Below, piece after piece: positions 35,288 to 44,738 of a stretch of DNA of 64,000 nucleotides. The stretch spans positions 1,612,001 to 1,676,000 of the forward strand of contig NC_012968.1 of NCBI RefSeq assembly GCF_000023705.1, given 5' to 3'. The DNA comes from Methylotenera mobilis JLW8. Lineage in GTDB: Bacteria > Pseudomonadota > Gammaproteobacteria > Burkholderiales > Methylophilaceae. Below the pieces are notes generated by a model. The model made no database searches and was not told where the DNA came from. It saw only the letters and a list, made by a program, of their open reading frames with translations. Positions within the stretch are counted from its first letter, which is position 1; each line of letters starts with the position of its first letter. The translations under genes and the position numbers were made by a program.

Positions 35288-36079
35288 TTACGTCAAAGAC
35301 GCCTGACGCATCCGCTCAAATAAACAGACCGCCGCTGCCGCACCCGCATTGAGAGACTCTACCGAGCCCAATGCAGTGTTTGCCATCGGGATAGTAATCC
35401 GTTTGCTGGTCGCCGCCATGGTTTGTTTACGTAGCCCAGCTCCCTCATTACCAATCACAAAAGCTGTAGGCGCAGATAAATCCTGAGCATAAAGAGACTC
35501 ACCCTGCATGGCGGTAGCATAACTATTACCGTCAAACTCCTGCAGTGCGTTAATTAAATCTACGCGCTCCACAATAGGCAGTACAAATTGTGCGCCCTGC
35601 CCGCCGCGCAGCGCTTTGGGCGACCATACATCAGTACAGCTAGTACTTAGATAAACCACATCAACACCGGATGCAGCCGCTGTGCGCAGCATACTGCCAA
35701 TATTACCTGGGTCTTGTATGTCCTCTAGCATCAATACAAATTCTGGCTGCTCTGGAACAGGTAGTTGCGGTATTTTTACAAGCGCCAAAATGCCGGTAGC
35801 ATTGGCCACCGGGGTCAGCTCTGCGAACATTAATGTAGGCAGCATAATGGTTGAAATATCCGCCAAATTCTGTATCAAACCGGTAGCTTCTACGCTACTT
35901 TTACCTTCAGGAATAATGATTAAATCCGGCTCACCAAAAGTGTCCATATACGATTCAATCAAATGTACGCCATCTAGCAAGGTTTTGCCCTCAGCCCTAC
36001 GCTCGCGCGCATTGTCTGCAAATTTCTTGAGTTGCTTAAAAACTGGGTTGTCGCGGGAGATGATGTGCTTAAAAGACAT
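35288..36079 (-). CDS. SpoU/TrmH-family RNA 2'-O-methyltransferase
   Basis: A 263-residue protein with the three SPOUT motifs: DPGNIGSMLRTAAASGV, FVIGNEGAGL, and IPMANTALGSVESLNAGAAA. The N-terminus is the substrate-binding domain (VFKQLKKFADNARERRAEGK). It methylates ribose in rRNA or tRNA; the exact target (RlmB-like or other) is not decided by these motifs. Confidence 0.85.
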   Translation of the reverse strand: MSFKHIISRDNPVFKQLKKFADNARERRAEGKTLLDGVHLIESYMDTFGEPDLIIIPEGKSSVEATGLIQNLADISTIMLPTLMFAELTPVANATGILALVKIPQLPVPEQPEFVLMLEDIQDPGNIGSMLRTAAASGVDVVYLSTSCTDVWSPKALRGGQGAQFVLPIVERVDLINALQEFDGNSYATAMQGESLYAQDLSAPTAFVIGNEGAGLRKQTMAATSKRITIPMANTALGSVESLNAGAAAAVCLFERMRQASLT

Positions 36080-36220
36080 ATAACAATGGTGTGTGAATTA
36101 AAGGCCTAGTTTAACCCAAACTCGCTTGTAGTCACATCATGATTGCAGTAAATTAGCGATGCAATTGATATAAATGCAGTCCATGTAGATTCTAATAATC
36201 ACTATAAGATTGGAGTAATT

Positions 36221-36907
36221 ATGTCATTATCAAAACGTGCACTTGCCGAACTCATCGGTACTTTCTGGTTAGTGTTGGGCGGCTGCGGTAGCGCAGTCCT
36301 CGCTGCTGGCATTCCAGATTTAGGCTTAGGTTATTTAGGAGTTTCCTTCGCTTTTGGCTTAACCGTGGTGACTATGGCCTACGCCATCGGCCATATCTCG
36401 GGCTGCCATCTCAACCCTGCTATTTCGATTGGTTTGGTTGCAGGTGGCCGATTTAGCGCCAAAGAACTCCCACATTACATTATCGCGCAGGTATTGGGCG
36501 CAATTTTAGCCGCATTACTGATACACACTATCGCTAGCGGCATGCAGGGCTATACCGGTGGCTTGGCATCGAACGGTTTTGCAGAACACTCACCGCATGG
36601 TTATAGCATGATGGCAGGCTTAATCACAGAAATCGTCATGACTGCCATGTTCTTATTTATCATCATGGGTGCGACCGACAAACGCGCACCTGCAGGCTTG
36701 GCACCATTGGCGATAGGCTTTACTTTGGTACTCATCCATTTAATCAGCATCCCTGTCACCAACACCTCAGTCAACCCTGCACGTAGCACTGGCCCTGCCT
36801 TGATTGAGGGTGGTATTGCGTTACAGCAGCTATGGCTATTTTGGCTAGCGCCGATTGTTGGTGCAGTGATAGGCGCCTTAGCTTATAAATGCGTTAGCGA
36901 GGACTAA
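36221..36907 (+). CDS. aqpZ: Aquaporin Z
   Basis: A 228-residue water channel with six helices and both NPA boxes ([11 protein letters not shown] and [13 protein letters not shown]). GGAG precedes the ATG, and a strong terminator follows at 36962. It conducts water across the inner membrane. The length and the Thr-Ser-Val before the second NPA fit AqpZ rather than GlpF. Confidence 0.93.
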   Translation: MSLSKRALAELIGTFWLVLGGCGSAVLAAGIPDLGLGYLGVSFAFGLTVVTMAYAIGHISGCHLNPAISIGLVAGGRFSAKELPHYIIAQVLGAILAALLIHTIASGMQGYTGGLASNGFAEHSPHGYSMMAGLITEIVMTAMFLFIIMGATDKRAPAGLAPLAIGFTLVLIHLISIPVTNTSVNPARSTGPALIEGGIALQQLWLFWLAPIVGAVIGALAYKCVSED

Positions 36908-36961
36908 GACTTATTTTTAAGCCTAGTTTTAAAGTACCGCATTTTAAAGCACAGCCATCAC

Positions 36962-36992
36962 AACGCCCGCACCGAAACATGCGGGCGTTTTT
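36962..36992 (+). terminator. Rho-independent terminator after aqpZ
   Basis: AACGCCCGC (36962-36970) pairs with GCGGGCGTT (36981-36989), followed by TTTTA. Confidence 0.85.
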
Positions 36993-37015
36993 ATTTGTGC
37001 CTTATAATGTCGGCT

Positions 37016-37744
37016 ATGGCTAAAAAACTTTCTATCGAACGCATATTACACAACCAAGGCTTTGGCTCCCGCAAGCTATGCCGCATTCTTGTTATTAACG
37101 AAGAGGTGACGGTAAACGGTGAGTTGTGCGATGACCCAGATACCACTTTTGAACTGGAAAACCTGCACTACACCATCAAGGGTGAGGCATGGGTCTATCA
37201 TGAAAAGTCTTACCTCATGATGCACAAACCCAGTAATTATGAATGCTCACACAAAACACAGCACCACCCTACTATCTACAGCTTACTGCCACACCCACTG
37301 GTAGAGCGAGGCGTGCAATGCATAGGCAGACTGGATGAAGACACCACCGGGCTGATTCTAATTTCAGACGATGGTCAGTTTATCCACCGTATGAGTTCGC
37401 CCAAACACAAGGTACCCAAGGTCTATGAGGTCACTTGTAAGCATGCCGTCAGTGACGAGCAAATTGCACATATTTTAAAAGGCGTGCAGCTAGTTGATGA
37501 AGATGCACCGATTGCAGCGCTGGCATGCACCAAAATCAATGACCACGTAATCCACATGACGCTAGCTGAAGGTAAATACCATCAAGTAAAGCGCATGGTC
37601 GCTGCTATCAGCAATCGTGTAGAAGCATTGAAGCGCATTAAAATTGGGCGTTTGGAATTGCCACAAGACTTAAAAGTTGGGGAATGGCGCTGGTTAAGCG
37701 CATCTGACCTGAACGCTTTGCAGGCAGATGGTCAAAACCAGTAA
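37016..37744 (+). CDS. RsuA/RluE-family rRNA pseudouridine synthase
   Basis: A 242-residue protein from ATG 37016 (MAKKLSIERILHNQGFGSRK). The N-terminal S4 RNA-binding domain is followed by the catalytic domain with GRLDEDTTGLILISDDG, which holds the catalytic Asp. The domain order matches RsuA (16S rRNA pseudouridine 516). An open frame starting at 36995 is less likely because it begins right after the aqpZ terminator. Confidence 0.83.
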   Translation: MAKKLSIERILHNQGFGSRKLCRILVINEEVTVNGELCDDPDTTFELENLHYTIKGEAWVYHEKSYLMMHKPSNYECSHKTQHHPTIYSLLPHPLVERGVQCIGRLDEDTTGLILISDDGQFIHRMSSPKHKVPKVYEVTCKHAVSDEQIAHILKGVQLVDEDAPIAALACTKINDHVIHMTLAEGKYHQVKRMVAAISNRVEALKRIKIGRLELPQDLKVGEWRWLSASDLNALQADGQNQ

Positions 37745-37803
37745 TCAAATCCATTACAAATCAGCGCACCAGCATCTTACCTGCCATATAGAACGGGAGC
37801 TTT

Positions 37804-38415
37804 ATGAAACGTATTTACCAATATTTCTTTCGCGGCCTGATTACAGCATTGCCTTTGGGGCTTACCGTATATTTACTGTATACGTTCTTAACTTGGGCAG
37901 AGCATATCGCTATGTGGTGGGTGCGTCCGATTATTGGTGATTTCTACATCCCTGGTCTGGGTCTGGCAATGGGGTTGGGGGGAATTGTGCTGCTGGGCTA
38001 TCTAGTTTCGCACAAACAGCTGTACAAACTGCTGGCACTACTTGAGTTCCCATTCACCAATTTACCCGTGGTCAAAAGCATCTATTCATCGCTAAAGAGT
38101 TTTGCTGATTATTTTGCCCCACACAAAAAAGGTAGCGCACAACAGGCTGTGATTCTAAAAATTCCTGGTCGCACAGCAGAGCCGGAAAATACGCTGGAAA
38201 TAGTAGGCTTAATCACCAGACAAAATACAGATGCACTGCCGACAGGCTTTATACAGGGTGATCGTGTTGCCGTATACTTACCTATGGGTTACATGATAGG
38301 CGGCTACACTGTGTTTGTGCCGAGCGACTGGCTAACACCGATTGACATGTCGGTTGAAGAAGTGATGAGTGCTTCACTGTTTGCATGGATGTCTAAATCA
38401 GAGCAACCTAAATAG
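37804..38415 (+). CDS. DUF502 membrane protein
   Basis: A 203-residue protein with two N-terminal membrane helices (GLITALPLGLTVYLLYTFL; GLAMGLGGIVLLGYLV) followed by the DUF502 block (EFPFTNLPVVKSIYSSLKSF). GGAG lies before the ATG. Conserved in Proteobacteria. Function unknown; membrane location is clear. Confidence 0.85.
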   Translation: MKRIYQYFFRGLITALPLGLTVYLLYTFLTWAEHIAMWWVRPIIGDFYIPGLGLAMGLGGIVLLGYLVSHKQLYKLLALLEFPFTNLPVVKSIYSSLKSFADYFAPHKKGSAQQAVILKIPGRTAEPENTLEIVGLITRQNTDALPTGFIQGDRVAVYLPMGYMIGGYTVFVPSDWLTPIDMSVEEVMSASLFAWMSKSEQPK

Positions 38416-38505
38416 ACAACCAGAATCACAAACTGATACTAAGCAAATAATGTCTAATCCATTTACATCAATAGCTCACTAACGACGATACTAGGCTCAC
38501 TCACC

Positions 38506-39084
38506 ATGGCACTGCGCAAACTATTAATCTCATGCTGTTTACTCTTATCATCATGCATGGGGGTACCTGACAACGTAAAAGTGATTGAAAGTTTTGATGC
38601 TGGGCAATACCTTGGCACATGGTACGAAATTGCGCGGCTGGACCATAGTTTTGAACGTGGTTTAGATAACGTCACGGCCACCTACAGCCTACGTGATGAC
38701 GGCGGCATTAAGGTAATTAACCGCGGCCTGAATACCAGTACAAAAAAATGGGAAGAAGCAGTGGGCAAAGCCTATTTTGTGGACCCTGCCAACACAGACA
38801 AAACGCATACAGGCAAACTGAAAGTATCGTTCTTTGGTCCGTTTTACGGGGCTTACAATATCATTGAATTAGATAAACCCTATTACAACTACGTCATGAT
38901 TTGCGGGCCGGATAAATCCTACTTTTGGATACTTTCGCGTACACCACAATTATCCTACCCCATTAAGCAGCACTTGATTGCACAAGCCAAAGAACTTGGC
39001 TTTGCAACCGATAAACTTATCTATGTGAACCAATCGCCAGAAACAGTTAATTACGAAGCGGGACGTCACGTAACGCATCAGTAA
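38506..39084 (+). CDS. blc: Bacterial lipocalin Blc
   Basis: A 192-residue outer-membrane lipoprotein. The signal ends at LLSSC (C17). The lipocalin motifs are present: GTWYEIARLDHSFERGL in strand A and YVMICGPDKSYFWILSRTP. It binds lipids or lysophospholipids in the envelope. A short repeat follows the stop codon. Confidence 0.9.
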   Translation: MALRKLLISCCLLLSSCMGVPDNVKVIESFDAGQYLGTWYEIARLDHSFERGLDNVTATYSLRDDGGIKVINRGLNTSTKKWEEAVGKAYFVDPANTDKTHTGKLKVSFFGPFYGAYNIIELDKPYYNYVMICGPDKSYFWILSRTPQLSYPIKQHLIAQAKELGFATDKLIYVNQSPETVNYEAGRHVTHQ

Positions 39085-39138
39085 TTCTGTTATTTCACTA
39101 AATTTTTTTACTTCACTAAAGTTCTGTTATTTCACTAC
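39085..39138 (+). repeat. Short repeat between blc and TraB genes
   Basis: TTCTGTTATTTCACTA occurs at 39085-39100 and again at 39123-39138, with a degenerate TTACTTCACTA between. The second copy overlaps the 3' end of the convergent TraB/GumN gene. Confidence 0.6.
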
Positions 39139-39993
39139 GCTCAACTTGTAACCTGCTTGCTTCAGCGTAGCAAGCAGGCCGGTTGAGCCAGCCAGATGTG
39201 AAGCGCCCACCACCACAAATAGGCTGTTATCTTGTGCTTTAGCAAGTACACGCTGCGCCATCACCGTATTACGCTCATCGAGCAGTTTAACGCGCATTTT
39301 CTCCCATAAGGGCCTAGACAGCATACTGCCGGTGGTATGCGCATTGAGGGCGGCGAGTTTATTAGCATCTCCCTTTAAATAGGCTTTGATTAACTGCTCA
39401 TAATCACGCTCTTTGGCTTGCTGGCTACGCTTTAAGACCTGCCGCAGTAAAGCCAGTTGCTCAGCCTGGGTCAGGCTATCCATCACGGCAAAATGCTCAG
39501 CCGCAGACTCTATGCCCTGCACAGCTTTGCCGTTATCTTCTGCAAGGCGCATAAGCAAATTATCTTGCGCATATGGGGTAAGTGGCCTAGGGGAGTCAAA
39601 CACCACTGCTAACAACCAGGGCTTGGTGCGCAGCGCCACATCTCTATGCATGACGTGAAAATCTGCCAATGCATACAGTTGCTCAAGCTCCTTAGGGCTT
39701 AAGCTAGATTTGAGGTCGGAATCCGGCGTCTGCAGCATGCGTGGGTCTTGCGGTGCGTCAGACTCCATCATAAAGACGTCTATCGACTTTAATGCCGCCA
39801 GCACGCTGGGGGGGAAATCAGTCACGCGATTATCATCGGTATGAATCGAGCCAAATAGATAAATCGTAGGTGCGGTTCTAGATTCAGCTTTCCAGAACAG
39901 CCCACGCTCAGCCAAAGCATTGGTGCTGAGCAAGGCAAATATCAGCATTATGAGGGCTTGGTATAAATTAGGTATGAATGACCTTAACATCAC
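39127..39993 (-). CDS. TraB/GumN-family protein
   Basis: A 288-residue exported protein with an N-terminal hydrophobic signal (LYQALIMLIFALLSTNALA). Family motifs are TIYLFGSIHTDD near the start, and FVVVGASHLAGSTGLLATLK near the end, with conserved Gly-His and His residues of the EreA-like fold. It may be a metal-dependent protease-like enzyme; the exact role is unknown. The C-terminal end overlaps a short repeat. Confidence 0.82.
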   Translation of the reverse strand: MMLRSFIPNLYQALIMLIFALLSTNALAERGLFWKAESRTAPTIYLFGSIHTDDNRVTDFPPSVLAALKSIDVFMMESDAPQDPRMLQTPDSDLKSSLSPKELEQLYALADFHVMHRDVALRTKPWLLAVVFDSPRPLTPYAQDNLLMRLAEDNGKAVQGIESAAEHFAVMDSLTQAEQLALLRQVLKRSQQAKERDYEQLIKAYLKGDANKLAALNAHTTGSMLSRPLWEKMRVKLLDERNTVMAQRVLAKAQDNSLFVVVGASHLAGSTGLLATLKQAGYKLSVVK

Positions 39994-40014
39994 ATTACCC
40001 TCACAAAAAATTAC

Positions 40015-42165
40015 TTAGGAGTATTTGCGCTTTTTCTCTGTGGTACGCCTAGGCCTTACCGTGCGCTCTAACTGCTCACCGCGCACCGTGGTCACAGGCT
40101 TGCTGGATAGCGGCTGCCAAGCCGGAATCAAACAATGCTTGCCACTACCGATTAAATCATCACGTCCCATTTTCTTCAATGCTTCTCGCAGCATTGGCCA
40201 GTTATTAGGGTCGTGATAGCGAATAAACGCTTTATGCAACTTGCGCACATTACCCGCTTTTGGGATAGGCACATCATCAGAATCTTCCGTTACCTTACGC
40301 AATGGATTTTTACCTGAGTGATACATCGCGGTAGCCATCGCCATCGGTGTAGGGGTAAAGGTCTGCACTTGGTCTAACTTGAAGTCGTATTTCTTCAGCC
40401 ATAATGCCAAGTTCAACATGTCATTATCAGTAGTACCCGGGTGTGCAGCAATAAAGTATGGAATCAAATACTGCTTCTTGCCTGCTTCCGCACTGAACTT
40501 CTCAAACATGGCTTTAAATTCATCATAAGCACCCATGCCTGGTTTCATCATCTTGCTCAGCACGTTTTCTTCGCTATGCTCAGGCGCAATTTTCAGATAG
40601 CCGCCCACATGGTGCTGCACCAGCTCCTTCACGTACTCTGGTGATTTCACCGCAAGGTCATAACGCAGACCGGAGCCAATCAAAATCTTCTTAACACCTT
40701 TAATCGCACGTGCTTTACGGTATAGCTGAATCAGCGCGCTATGGTCGGTGTTCAAGTTTTCGCACACCGCCGGATAAACGCAGCTTAATTTACGGCAATT
40801 CTTTTCAATGGATTCAGATTTACAAGCAATACGGTACATATTGGCGGTAGGTCCACCCAAATCTGAAATCACACCGGTGAAACCATCCACTTTATCGCGA
40901 ATTTCTTCCACCTCTTTCAGGATAGAAGCTTCGGAACGGCTTTGAATAATACGGCCTTCGTGCTCGGTAATACTGCAGAAAGTACAGCCGCCAAAGCAGC
41001 CGCGCATGATATTCACGCTGAAGCGTATCATTTCCCAAGCTGGGATTTTGGCATCTTTATAGGCAGGATGCGGCTTACGTGCATAAGGCATGTCATACAC
41101 ATAATCCATTTCTTTGGTGGTAAGCGGGATAGGCGGCGGATTGAGCCACACCTCCCTATCGCCATGCTTTTGCACCAAAGCACGCGCGTTACCTGGGTTA
41201 GCCTCTAAGTGCAGCACACGTGAAGCATGCGCATACAATACCGGGTCATGCGCCACCTCTTCAAACGCAGGCAAGCGCACTACTTGCTTAGACCGATCAG
41301 CCTTAGGAGCTTTTAACCTGAGGTTTGGTACAATCTCAATAGCACTTACGCCTGCCGGTAATTCTGTTTTTTTCGCTTCATCAGTAGCACAACTGGCATC
41401 TGATTTACCCATTTTCATTTCATAAGGGTCAACTGGTTTATCTACCGCACCAGGGCGATCCAGCTTGGTGCTTTCTACTTCACTCCAGCCTTCTGGCACC
41501 TTCTTACGTAAAAAAGCAGTACCGCGAATATCTTGAATCTCGGCAATCTTCTCGCCTTTGGCGATGCGGTGGCTCAGCTCAACCAGCGCGCGCTCAGCAT
41601 TACCATACAATAAAATATCAGCTTTAGAATCCACTAAAATACTGCGGCGTACTTTATCTGACCAATAGTCATAATGTGCAATACGGCGCAAACTCGCCTC
41701 AATACTACCCACCACTAATGGCACATCAGAATAAGCCTCACGGCAACGTTGGCTGTATACCAATACCGCACGGTCTGGACGTTTATTAGGTGCAGCATCA
41801 GGGGTATAAGCATCATCGCTACGGATTTTTCTATCCGCGGTATAGCGATTCACCATGCTATCCATATTGCCTGCCGTCACACCAAAATACAGATTCGGCT
41901 TGCCCAACACTTTAAATGCATTGGCATTTTGCCAATCTGGCTGCGCGATAATACCAACGCGAAAACCCTGAGCCTCTAATAGACGGCCTACCAATGCCAT
42001 GCCAAAACTGGGGTGATCAATATACGCATCCCCCGTCACCAAAATGATGTCGCAGCTATCCCAGCCTAGGGCGTCCATTTCGGCACGAGACATCGGTAAA
42101 ATTGGCGCAGGCCCAAACCGCTTCGCCCAATAAGGACGATAGCTAGGAATAGGCTTTGCTAACAT
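40015..42165 (-). CDS. ygiQ: YgiQ-family radical SAM protein
   Basis: A 716-residue protein from ATG 42165 ([20 protein letters not shown]). The radical SAM cluster motif CxxxCxxC reads [10 protein letters not shown]. The N-terminal B12-like segment ([20 protein letters not shown]) and the C-terminal basic tail are typical. Function not established. A TTG start at 42183 is also open; neither has a good ribosome site. Confidence 0.9.
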   Translation of the reverse strand: MLAKPIPSYRPYWAKRFGPAPILPMSRAEMDALGWDSCDIILVTGDAYIDHPSFGMALVGRLLEAQGFRVGIIAQPDWQNANAFKVLGKPNLYFGVTAGNMDSMVNRYTADRKIRSDDAYTPDAAPNKRPDRAVLVYSQRCREAYSDVPLVVGSIEASLRRIAHYDYWSDKVRRSILVDSKADILLYGNAERALVELSHRIAKGEKIAEIQDIRGTAFLRKKVPEGWSEVESTKLDRPGAVDKPVDPYEMKMGKSDASCATDEAKKTELPAGVSAIEIVPNLRLKAPKADRSKQVVRLPAFEEVAHDPVLYAHASRVLHLEANPGNARALVQKHGDREVWLNPPPIPLTTKEMDYVYDMPYARKPHPAYKDAKIPAWEMIRFSVNIMRGCFGGCTFCSITEHEGRIIQSRSEASILKEVEEIRDKVDGFTGVISDLGGPTANMYRIACKSESIEKNCRKLSCVYPAVCENLNTDHSALIQLYRKARAIKGVKKILIGSGLRYDLAVKSPEYVKELVQHHVGGYLKIAPEHSEENVLSKMMKPGMGAYDEFKAMFEKFSAEAGKKQYLIPYFIAAHPGTTDNDMLNLALWLKKYDFKLDQVQTFTPTPMAMATAMYHSGKNPLRKVTEDSDDVPIPKAGNVRKLHKAFIRYHDPNNWPMLREALKKMGRDDLIGSGKHCLIPAWQPLSSKPVTTVRGEQLERTVRPRRTTEKKRKYS

Positions 42166-42372
42166 TGTTGAGTATTGTTCCAAGGTATCTGCTATAAATC
42201 GATAAAAGTGCGCGCATTTTACGCGCTAATCATATGATTAAGAAGCTTTTTTATAGTTCAATTACATGAATATCAAAACCCAGCCAATTAACTGCGGTTT
42301 TTTTCATGACCACCACCTCCAATATTGCATACAATACTCACATGATACGCCCACAAGAACATACGCAAAACT

Positions 42373-43002
42373 ATGTGTGACTACGCCAACTTAGTAAAAA
42401 GTTTGCATCAATTCGCAGAGAAAGCCAAGGGCCAGCCATTGAGCGTGGGCGAAGCATTAGACACGTTAGATGAAGCAGGTTATGCCTTTATTTGCATCAT
42501 ACTGGTATTACCGTTTTTGCAGCCCATCCCGCTGGGTCCGTTCACGGTACTGGGTGGTGTGGCCTTTGCCACCTTGGGCTGGCAGCTGTTACGTGGTCAC
42601 GAATCACCGGTCTTGCCCAAACAAGTATTGGCCATTGAGTTTAGTGAAAACACCTGGAAAATGTTAGCCAAAGTTTGCCTGGAGATCCTGGGGCTATGCA
42701 GAAAAATCAGTAAACCACGCTACCCATTTATTGCAGCAGGCGTACGCGGCCAGAAAATGGGAGGCTTTATCTTGCTGGCAGCAGGCGGGTTGATGGCAAT
42801 TCCGTTTGGGGTACTGCCATTCAATAACTTCCTACCCGGTCTCGCCATCTTGTTTTACTGCATAGGGGAACTTGAAGATGACGGTTTGATGTACCTGATT
42901 GCGCTATTCTGGCTAGTCGTCACTACCATTTACTTCGGCGCATTCTTTTTTGCCCTATGGTACTTTGGCGAAAAGGCATTGGCATACTTTAAGATCTTTT
43001 AA
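42373..43002 (+). CDS. ExoD-family membrane protein
   Basis: A 209-residue inner-membrane protein with four hydrophobic segments. The motif LPFLQPIPLGPFTVLGG and the closing FNNFLPGLAILFYCIGELEDDG are diagnostic of ExoD, a family named for exopolysaccharide synthesis in rhizobia. Role here not known. Confidence 0.85.
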   Translation: MCDYANLVKSLHQFAEKAKGQPLSVGEALDTLDEAGYAFICIILVLPFLQPIPLGPFTVLGGVAFATLGWQLLRGHESPVLPKQVLAIEFSENTWKMLAKVCLEILGLCRKISKPRYPFIAAGVRGQKMGGFILLAAGGLMAIPFGVLPFNNFLPGLAILFYCIGELEDDGLMYLIALFWLVVTTIYFGAFFFALWYFGEKALAYFKIF

Positions 43003-43181
43003 ATAAAATCTGTCAAATGCGCAAAATGCACGCTAAACCATTTCATCAATCTGCGTGATTACTTTATATTTAAAACTTACTTTTAAATAATGCTTCTAAA
43101 TGATGATGCCTAAGTAACGATAAACAGCATAGTGCATCATCAACACAATTGGACAGCAGCCAGCAAATCAAGACTAAGTTT

Positions 43182-43889
43182 ATGAGCCACGGTTATTATC
43201 AACTTCCCAATGGTCGAGTGGCCAGTATAGATGGCGAATGTGCCTTTCCAGCGCTAACTGAAGCGCTCAGCGAACCCAATGGCTTAATTGCAATTGGTGG
43301 TGACCTATCTCTGCAACGCCTACTCGCAGCATACCATAAAGGCATTTTTCCCTGGTTTAGCGAGGGCGAACCTATCCTTTGGTGGAGCCCAAGCCCACGC
43401 ATGGTGTTGTATCCGCACGAGTTAAAAATATCCAACTCACTACAAAAAACGCTTAAAAAGAAAACCTTTGAGGTGAAGCTCAGCACGCAGTTTCGTGAAG
43501 TGATTACCGCTTGCAGCAACACGTTGCGCAGCCAGCAAGCCGGTACTTGGATAACGCAGGATATTATTGATGCCTATTGCCGGCTGCATGACGCTGGCTT
43601 TGCGATTTCAGTCGAATCTTACTTTGATGGCCAATTGGTGGGCGGCTGTTACGGCGTGCATATAGGCAATATGTTTTATGGTGAAAGTATGTTTCATCAC
43701 AAAACCGATGCATCCAAGGTTGCCTTTGTGAGCTTGGTACAGCACCTAACGGCTCAAGGAGTTGGCCTGATAGACTGCCAAATGAAAACCGCACATTTGG
43801 CGAGTTTGGGTGCACGCGAAATTGAGCGTGCCGAATTTGCAGCGCAAATATCTAGGCTAACCCAGGCCAGACCTAGCAACATCGCATAA
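43182..43889 (+). CDS. aat: Leucyl/phenylalanyl-tRNA-protein transferase
   Basis: A 235-residue enzyme from ATG 43182 (MSHGYYQLPNGRVASIDGEC). Family motifs: YHKGIFPWFSEGEPILWWSP, SYFDGQLVGGCYGVHIGNMF, YGESMF and LIDCQMKTAHLASLGA. It adds Leu or Phe to N-terminal Lys/Arg of proteins for ClpAP degradation (N-degron pathway). A TTG start further upstream at 43149 is unlikely. Followed 21 bp later by bpt. Confidence 0.9.
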   Translation: MSHGYYQLPNGRVASIDGECAFPALTEALSEPNGLIAIGGDLSLQRLLAAYHKGIFPWFSEGEPILWWSPSPRMVLYPHELKISNSLQKTLKKKTFEVKLSTQFREVITACSNTLRSQQAGTWITQDIIDAYCRLHDAGFAISVESYFDGQLVGGCYGVHIGNMFYGESMFHHKTDASKVAFVSLVQHLTAQGVGLIDCQMKTAHLASLGAREIERAEFAAQISRLTQARPSNIA

Positions 43890-43910
43890 AAATAGAGTTA
43901 TACTTTTGCC

Positions 43911-44654
43911 ATGAGCTTACCTAGCGATACACCGCTGCAAAAACTGCAATTTTACGTGACCACAGGCTATAGTTGCGGCTACCTGCCCAATAGAATGGCA
44001 CAAAGTCTCATTGCAGCGCCACAACACCTAGTGGACGCAAACGTATACAGCGGCTTAATTCAACAAGGGTTCAGACGTAGCGGAAAATTCTCGTACAGAC
44101 CACATTGCGAGAACTGCCAAGAGTGTGTGCCGGTAAGGTTGGTGTTGGCTAGATTTACGCCCAACCGCAGCCAGAAACGTGCGTTTAAACAACACCAGAA
44201 TCTCACCACCAGCATACTGCCTATAGGCTTTCATGAAGAGCATTATGCGCTGTATGCCAGCTATCAGCGCGCTCGCCACAGTGATGACAAAACAGATGAG
44301 CAACGAGAGCTTGAAACTGATACACAAGAAAATGATGTAGAACAGTATCAGAGCTTTTTATGCCAATCTAACGTAGAAAGCGTGCTGGTTGAGTTTAGGG
44401 AAGGTGGTCAGCTCAAAATGGTGAGCGTGGTCGATATTGTCCTTGATGGCGTTTCTGCGGTTTACACCTTCTACGACACCAGCGACAGCACAACCAGCTA
44501 TGGCACCTATAACGTGTTATGGCAAGCATTGTGGGCTCAAACCTTGAGCTTACCCTATCTGTATCTAGGCTACTGGATTAAAGACAGCAAAAAAATGGCG
44601 TATAAACAAAATTACCAACCACTGGAAAAACTAATAGACGGTGAGTGGCGTTGA
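43911..44654 (+). CDS. bpt: Aspartate/glutamate leucyltransferase
   Basis: A 247-residue protein of the bacterial Ate1-like family. The N-terminal Cys motif is GYSCGYLPNRMAQSL and the second is RPHCENCQECVPVRL. The C-terminal half has TFYDTSDSTTSYGTYNVLWQ and YLGYWIKDSKKMAYK. It adds Leu to N-terminal Asp/Glu. Sits directly after aat, the usual N-degron pair. Confidence 0.9.
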   Translation: MSLPSDTPLQKLQFYVTTGYSCGYLPNRMAQSLIAAPQHLVDANVYSGLIQQGFRRSGKFSYRPHCENCQECVPVRLVLARFTPNRSQKRAFKQHQNLTTSILPIGFHEEHYALYASYQRARHSDDKTDEQRELETDTQENDVEQYQSFLCQSNVESVLVEFREGGQLKMVSVVDIVLDGVSAVYTFYDTSDSTTSYGTYNVLWQALWAQTLSLPYLYLGYWIKDSKKMAYKQNYQPLEKLIDGEWR

Positions 44655-44738
44655 TTCCCCGCTAGATTGCTGATGTAGCCAGCAAGCTGAGGTGTTAACT
44701 GTCACATCTAGCATTACACTGCTTAATACTATTTAACT